Origin: an uncultured Ruminococcus sp.
GTDB lineage: Bacteria > Bacillota > Clostridia > Oscillospirales > Ruminococcaceae
Assembly (NCBI GenBank): GCA_947174965.1
Contig: CAMWKY010000006.1
Coordinates: 1 to 19,713, forward strand
Length of the DNA stretch: 19,713 nt
Reading direction: 5' to 3'
This document shows, one piece after another, positions 15,148-19,713 of the stretch. Made by a program: the position numbers and the translations under genes. The notes beneath the pieces were generated by a model. The model did no database searches. It had not been told where the DNA came from and saw only the letters and a program-made list of their open reading frames with translations. The first letter of the stretch is position 1. Each line of letters opens with the position of its first letter.

Positions 15148-16151
15148 TCTGTCCTGTTCCTTTCGGATAAGTTTCTGACGTAGTTTTCTATTGATTCAAT
15201 AACTTTTCCGTCAACACATTTCTGTGCCTGTCTGACTGCATTGAAAAAAGCCTTTGCATCTGAACTTCCGTGCGCTTTGATTACCGGCTTGCGTACTCCC
15301 ATAAGTGCAGAACCGCCCGTTTCACGATAATCCATTTGTGCCTTGAACTGCCTGATTTTTCCCATTGACAAAACTGCTCCGATTATACCTGCTCCAGAAT
15401 AGAGCCACTTCATTTTTTTAGAGAAAAATGAACCCATACCCTCATAAAGTTTAAGGACAATATTTCCTGTAAATCCGTCAGTTACAACAACATGGCAGTC
15501 ACCTTTCGGAAGTTCTCTTGCTTCAATATTTCCGCTGAAATTAAGTCCCGACTTTTTTAAAAGCTTGTATGTTTCAATTTCAAGTTCTCTGCCCTTTGTT
15601 TCCTCTGCACCTATATTAAGCAATGCAACTTTAGGATTTTTAATGCCCATTACACGCTCCATATATGCACTTCCCATAACAGCAAACTGCACAAGCATTT
15701 CCGCCCTGCACTCTGTATTTGCACCGGCATCAAGCAGAATAAAATTACCCTTATCAGTCGGCAGAAGCGGTGCAGGTGCAACTCTTTTTATACCATTGAT
15801 ACGCTTTATAATGAAAGTTGCACCCATAACCAATGCACCTGTACTTCCTGCCGATATAAAGGCATCACCTTTTCCGTCGGCAAGAAGTTTCATACCTAAC
15901 GCCATAGAAGTATTTTTCCCCGATTTTATAATTTCTTTCGGTTCTTCGTGAATATCAAACACTTCATCTGTATGGACTATCTCAATTTTGTCAAGGCTTA
16001 AACTGTTATCTTCTGCACATTTCTTTATTTTACTTTCACTGCCTGTAAGAATAATTTCAACGCCAAGTTCCTTTACTGCTCTTTCACAGCCTTTTATAAC
16101 TTCCAAAGGGGCATTGTCTCCTCCAAAAGCATCAACTATTATTTTTGCCAA
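15144..16151 (-). CDS. plsX: Phosphate acyltransferase PlsX
   Basis: Makes acyl-phosphate from acyl-ACP for the PlsY step of phosphatidic acid synthesis and acts at the inner face of the membrane. The family start AKIIVDAFGGDNAPLEVIKG is reached directly from a TTG codon at 16151. AAGGAG lies about 10 nt upstream, which gives 335 residues, the normal PlsX size. An ATG at 16178 would add nine non-conserved residues and overlap trmFO by 47 nt, so the TTG is preferred. Conserved parts include SAGSTGALVMGA, LLDAGAN, LLNIGAEETKG and VVTDGFTGNIVLK. The start overlaps the trmFO 3' end by 20 nt and the stop overlaps rnc by 4 nt, with no acpP between. Confidence 0.95.
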   Translation of the reverse strand: MAKIIVDAFGGDNAPLEVIKGCERAVKELGVEIILTGSESKIKKCAEDNSLSLDKIEIVHTDEVFDIHEEPKEIIKSGKNTSMALGMKLLADGKGDAFISAGSTGALVMGATFIIKRINGIKRVAPAPLLPTDKGNFILLDAGANTECRAEMLVQFAVMGSAYMERVMGIKNPKVALLNIGAEETKGRELEIETYKLLKKSGLNFSGNIEARELPKGDCHVVVTDGFTGNIVLKLYEGMGSFFSKKMKWLYSGAGIIGAVLSMGKIRQFKAQMDYRETGGSALMGVRKPVIKAHGSSDAKAFFNAVRQAQKCVDGKVIESIENYVRNLSERNRTE

Positions 16152-17457
16152 CTCTATCCAGCTCCTTTTTGAGTGCATCTACAGCACGACTTGCATATAC
16201 ACCATATTTTTCTTTCTTGTCACGTATTCTTGTACCTATATCGGGCAGTATTCCCATATTTGCACCCATAGGCTGAAACTTGTTTGCATTGAAACTATCG
16301 CTTATATAATTCGACAATGCACCAATCATAGTTTCTTTTGGCAGACATATCGGCTCAAGTCCGAGAATTTTTCTTGCAGCAGATGTTCCGGCAATAATTC
16401 CGCTTGTGGCAGATTCCATATAACCCTCAACACCTGTTATCTGTCCTGCAAAATATATGTTTTCATTTCTGCGCATGGAAAAATCAGGATTCAGAAGTGC
16501 AGGACTGTTTATAAAAGTATTTCTATGCATTACGCCATAACGCATAAATTCAGCATTTTCCAGACCGGGTATCATTGAAAATACACGTTTCTGCTCTCCG
16601 AATTTCAGATTTGTCTGAAATCCCACAATATTAAACAAAGTTGCTTCTTTGTTTTCACGTCTCAACTGTACAACTGCGTAAGGACGTTTTCCCGTGCGTT
16701 TATCAGTAATTCCGACTGGTTTCATAGGTCCGAAACGCATTGTATCTTCTCCACGTGATGCAAGAACTTCTATCGGCATACAGCCCTCGTATACACTGAA
16801 AGGGTGCGTTTCAAAGTCTTTGAGCTGAACTCTCTCTGCACCAATCAGAGCATGGTAAAATGAAAGATATTCATCTTTATCCATAGGACAGTTGATATAA
16901 TCTGCGTCTCCCCTGTCATATCGTGATGCAAAAAATACTTTATCCTTGTCAAGACTTTCATATGCCACAATAGGTGCGGCGGCATCATAAAAACTCAATC
17001 CGTCACCGCATAAATCCCTGATAATATCAGCCATTGCACCGCTTGTAAGAGGTCCTGTTGCGATAACTGTTATACCTTGCGGAAGTTCAGCAACTTCACC
17101 CTCAATTACTTCAATCAAACTATTTTCCCTGATTTTTCGTGTAACACTGTCCGAAAATTTTTCACGGTCTACTGCCAATGCTCCACCTGCCTCAACAGCA
17201 TTTTCCTTTGCACATGGAACAGTCAGTGAGCCGAGCATTTCCATTTCAGTTTTAAGAAGTCCTGCGGCTGATTCAATTCTTGATGCTTTAAGAGAATTTG
17301 AACAGACAAGTTCCGCAAAACCATTGTATTTGTGTGCAGGACTATATTTCTGCGGTTTCATTTCGTAAAGGCGAACATTTATTCCGTAATTTGCAAGACT
17401 CCATGCTGCTTCGCAGCCTGCCAGACCTGCTCCGATTACATTTACTGTTTCAATCAT
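16132..17457 (-). CDS. trmFO: Folate/FAD-dependent tRNA (uracil-5-)-methyltransferase TrmFO
   Basis: Uses methylenetetrahydrofolate and reduced FAD to form m5U54 in the T-loop of tRNA. From the ATG at 17457 the protein has 441 residues, typical of TrmFO. The FAD-binding GAGLAGCEAAW is at residues 9-19, then YEMKP, and FAELVCSNSLKA with C52, equivalent to the flavin-linked cysteine region of studied enzymes. The second conserved cysteine is in YEGCMPIEVLASRG, followed by MRFGPMKPVG, NIVGFQTNLKFGEQKRVF and the C-terminal QITGVEGYMES. The upstream in-frame ATG at 17484 lies inside the topA zinc region and adds nothing conserved. The 17457 start overlaps the topA stop as ATGA. The topA-trmFO pairing is widespread in Firmicutes. 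Confidence 0.96.
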   Translation of the reverse strand: MIETVNVIGAGLAGCEAAWSLANYGINVRLYEMKPQKYSPAHKYNGFAELVCSNSLKASRIESAAGLLKTEMEMLGSLTVPCAKENAVEAGGALAVDREKFSDSVTRKIRENSLIEVIEGEVAELPQGITVIATGPLTSGAMADIIRDLCGDGLSFYDAAAPIVAYESLDKDKVFFASRYDRGDADYINCPMDKDEYLSFYHALIGAERVQLKDFETHPFSVYEGCMPIEVLASRGEDTMRFGPMKPVGITDKRTGKRPYAVVQLRRENKEATLFNIVGFQTNLKFGEQKRVFSMIPGLENAEFMRYGVMHRNTFINSPALLNPDFSMRRNENIYFAGQITGVEGYMESATSGIIAGTSAARKILGLEPICLPKETMIGALSNYISDSFNANKFQPMGANMGILPDIGTRIRDKKEKYGVYASRAVDALKKELDRVGKNNS

Positions 17458-19586
17458 TTTTTCAGCTCTCTTTCGTATCCACAACCCTTATTTTCGCATA
17501 TCAGTTTACAGGATTTTCCACCCTTATTAAAAAGTGTTTTTCCACATTCGGGACATTTTTCAGCTGTCGGAACATTCCATGTCATAAAAGTACATTCGGG
17601 ATAGCCCTCACAACCATAAAAACTTCTTCCCTTTTTTGACTTTTTCAGGAGCATTTTCTTTTCACACAAAGGACAGTTTCCCTCTGTTTCAGTTACAATC
17701 TGTTTTGCATTTTTACAATCAGGAAATCCGGGACAGGCAAGAAATTTTCCGTATTTACCAAATTTTATAACCATATTTCTGCCACAATTTTCGCATATTT
17801 CGTCCGTTTCCTCGCTCGGAACTTTTACACGCTTTCCCTCCATAGCATTTTCGGCTTTCTGTAAATCGGCTGAAAATCCCTCATAAAATCTTGCAAGAGT
17901 TGCAATCCAGTCTTTTTCACCCTTTTCAATTTCATCAAGACTTGTTTCCATATCAGCCGTAAACTTTGCGTCAACAATACCATGAAAATGCTCTTTCATA
18001 AGTTCTGTTATTATTTCACCTAAACTTGTTGGTTTAAGCTGTTTTCCATCATGTTCAACATACTGACGTGCTGTAATCGTTGAAATTGTCGGTGCATAGG
18101 TACTTGGTCTACCTATGCCGTTTTCTTCCATAGCCTTTATGAGTGATGCCTCTGTATATCTAAGAGGGTGCTGAGTGAAATGTTGATTCCCTGCAATTGA
18201 TTTCAGCTTTACATTGTCATTTTCATTAAGCGGTGGGAGCATCTTTTTTTCAATTGTTTCTTCGTCATTTGCTTCTTTATAAAGCACCATGAATCCATCA
18301 AATTTTACTGAATACCCTGATGCTCTGAAAATACATTTGTTTGCTTCAATATCAACTGAAACAGTGTCAAGAAGTGCATTTGCCATCTGACTTGCAATAA
18401 ATCTTGACCATATAAGCTCATACAGCTTGTATTGGTCGCTTGTGAGATTGGCTTTCACTCTTGCGGGAGTTAAATCAGGAAGTGACGGTCTTATAGCTTC
18501 ATGTGCATCTTGTGCATTACTTTTTGTTTTGTAAACTCTCGGTTTATCGGGCAGATAGCTTTTTCCGTAAACAGTTTCAATATATGACGATGCAGCTGTT
18601 TTTGCCTCATCAGAAACACGGAGACTGTCTGTTCTCATATATGTTATAAGTCCGACTGCACCAATACCCTGAATATCGATACCCTCATAGAGTTCCTGAG
18701 CAGTTTTCATTGTACGCTTTGAACTGAATCCAAGTTTTTTAGATGCTTCCTGTTGCATTGTGGAAGTGATAAAAGGTGGCGACGGCTGTTTTTTCGTTAC
18801 ACGTTTTTTTACAGATGTAACAGTATATTCCGCACCCTCAAGCATTGCAAGTATTTTGTCCGCATCTTCTTTTGTTGAAATAAAAATCTTCTTGTTGTCT
18901 TTTTTTGAAGTGTCCGAATCCTTTGCTGGTATTTCGATTTTCTTTCCGTCAACAGACAAAAGACTTGCACTGAATACTTTTCTTGAAACAGGAGCTGTAA
19001 ACTTTGCATCAATAGACCAATATTCTTTCGGAACGAACTTTCTTATTTCATTTTCTCTGTCAACAACAATACTTACAGCTACAGACTGCACACGTCCTGC
19101 TGATAATCCACGCTTTACTTTTTTCCAGAGAAACGGACTTAATTTATAACCAACAAGTCTGTCAAGAATACGTCTTGCCTGCTGTGCATTAACTAAATCC
19201 AAATCTATTTTGTGCGGATTATTCATGCCGTTGCTTACGCCTGTTTTTGTTATTTCATTAAACTCAACACGGTTATTGTCATTCATATCAAGATTAAGCA
19301 GTTGTGCAATATGCCATGAAATAGCCTCACCCTCACGGTCGGGGTCAGTTGCAAGATAAACTTTTTCACACTTTTTTGCACGGCTTTTCAGGTCTTTGAT
19401 AATGCTTGCTTTGCCTTTCATATTTATATACTTAGGCTCAAAATTATTTTCTGTATCAACACCAAGCGTTGATTTAGGCAAATCACGTATATGACCCATA
19501 GAAGCCACTACCTCATAGCCTTTTCCAAGATATTTCTGTATTGTTTTAGCCTTTGCAGGAGATTCTACTATAACTAAATATGACAT
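17454..19586 (-). CDS. topA: DNA topoisomerase I (type IA)
   Basis: Relaxes negative supercoils by single-strand passage. The 710 residues start with the Toprim strand SYLVIVESPAKAKTIQKYLG. Acidic metal residues are in ATDPDREGEA (79-88). LVNAQQARRILDRLVGYK and GLSAGRVQSVAV follow, and the catalytic tyrosine is Y316 in GLITYMRTDSLR. Three C-terminal four-cysteine zinc ribbons are visible, beginning at CENCGRNM, CPLCEKKM and CPECGKTL; the last ends the protein with CENKGCGYERELKK. The ATG at 19586 has AAGGAGG 12 nt upstream, a rather long spacing, and no other in-frame start fits better. It begins 17 nt after dprA. Confidence 0.98.
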   Translation of the reverse strand: MSYLVIVESPAKAKTIQKYLGKGYEVVASMGHIRDLPKSTLGVDTENNFEPKYINMKGKASIIKDLKSRAKKCEKVYLATDPDREGEAISWHIAQLLNLDMNDNNRVEFNEITKTGVSNGMNNPHKIDLDLVNAQQARRILDRLVGYKLSPFLWKKVKRGLSAGRVQSVAVSIVVDRENEIRKFVPKEYWSIDAKFTAPVSRKVFSASLLSVDGKKIEIPAKDSDTSKKDNKKIFISTKEDADKILAMLEGAEYTVTSVKKRVTKKQPSPPFITSTMQQEASKKLGFSSKRTMKTAQELYEGIDIQGIGAVGLITYMRTDSLRVSDEAKTAASSYIETVYGKSYLPDKPRVYKTKSNAQDAHEAIRPSLPDLTPARVKANLTSDQYKLYELIWSRFIASQMANALLDTVSVDIEANKCIFRASGYSVKFDGFMVLYKEANDEETIEKKMLPPLNENDNVKLKSIAGNQHFTQHPLRYTEASLIKAMEENGIGRPSTYAPTISTITARQYVEHDGKQLKPTSLGEIITELMKEHFHGIVDAKFTADMETSLDEIEKGEKDWIATLARFYEGFSADLQKAENAMEGKRVKVPSEETDEICENCGRNMVIKFGKYGKFLACPGFPDCKNAKQIVTETEGNCPLCEKKMLLKKSKKGRSFYGCEGYPECTFMTWNVPTAEKCPECGKTLFNKGGKSCKLICENKGCGYERELKK

Positions 19587-19603
19587 TCCCCCGTCAATCC
19601 TCC

Positions 19604-19713
19604 TTATCTTTTTATCTCAAACATTTTTCCCGGAAGCGACCTTATCTGTCCCACAATTTCAAGTTCTGTAAGAGCTGTCATAAGTTCTGTCGGATTAAGA
19701 TTCAGCTTTTGTG
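19604..19713 (-). CDS. dprA: DprA C-terminal winged-helix fragment, 5' part outside window
   Basis: Only the last 35 residues are in the window: NPTELMTALTELEIVGQI is followed by RSLPGKMFEIKR and a TAA stop. The pattern (helix, then a turn with LPG and a short final strand) matches the C-terminal winged-helix domain of DprA/Smf, the loader of RecA on incoming single-stranded DNA in transformation. The position directly before topA is the standard dprA-topA arrangement. The topA ribosome-binding site overlaps the stop codon. The call rests on a short fragment plus context. Confidence 0.8.
   Translation of the reverse strand, partial: QKLNLNPTELMTALTELEIVGQIRSLPGKMFEIKR

Noticed and set aside
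1..19713. CRISPR arrays, insertion sequences, tRNAs, integrase or toxin-antitoxin genes
   Set aside because: I looked for direct repeats with spacers, transposase motifs, tRNA-like folds and small paired genes on both strands and saw none. The window is nearly all conserved coding sequence.

Overview
The window is a gene-dense, AT-rich piece of a bacterial chromosome. It comes from the Firmicutes, most likely Clostridia and plausibly a Ruminococcus-like member of the Oscillospiraceae. That placement is inferred from gene order and protein style: a folate/FAD-type TrmFO, a CX3CX2C radical SAM gene between rnc and smc, an LCP envelope gene between yqeK and rsfS, and small S21. No 16S or other decisive taxonomic marker is present. 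All 19 genes supported here lie on the minus strand, so transcription runs from the right edge to the left edge. I see no mobile element, tRNA, rRNA, CRISPR array or phage gene.

Right to centre (19713 to 4327): sixteen genes follow one another with no gap over 25 nt and many stop/start overlaps. They are dprA (3' end only), topA, trmFO, plsX, rnc, an Elp3-like radical SAM gene, smc, ftsY, rdgB, yhbY, nadD, yqeK, an LCP-family gene, rsfS, a small four-helix membrane protein, and leuS. The run looks like a fusion of gene groups that are separate in better-known Firmicutes: dprA-topA-trmFO, plsX-rnc-smc-ftsY, and yhbY-nadD-yqeK-rsfS. Its products act in DNA topology and segregation, tRNA modification and charging, ribosome assembly and silencing, nucleotide housekeeping, phospholipid and NAD synthesis, and envelope assembly.

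Left (4326 to 1): a 172-nt intergenic region holds a near-consensus sigma-A promoter with an A/T-rich upstream element, a possible second promoter with a palindrome centred in its spacer, and a leader hairpin, all reading into rpsU (ribosomal protein S21, 57 aa). A 12-bp hairpin terminator follows rpsU. Then come aroQ (type II dehydroquinase) and an M24 aminopeptidase P-like gene that runs off the left edge.

Most of the window is conserved housekeeping sequence and I do not see a clearly new system. The points most worth a second look are: FtsY, whose acidic, membrane-targeting-like segment sits at the C-terminus instead of the N-terminus and carries two copies of a KKKKGFF motif; an LCP protein with asparagine at two positions normally held by active-site arginines; the rpsU control region; and the uncharacterised membrane protein coupled to rsfS. 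Several translation starts were reassigned using Shine-Dalgarno spacing: plsX (TTG), smc (GTG), rdgB, leuS, trmFO and the LCP gene.
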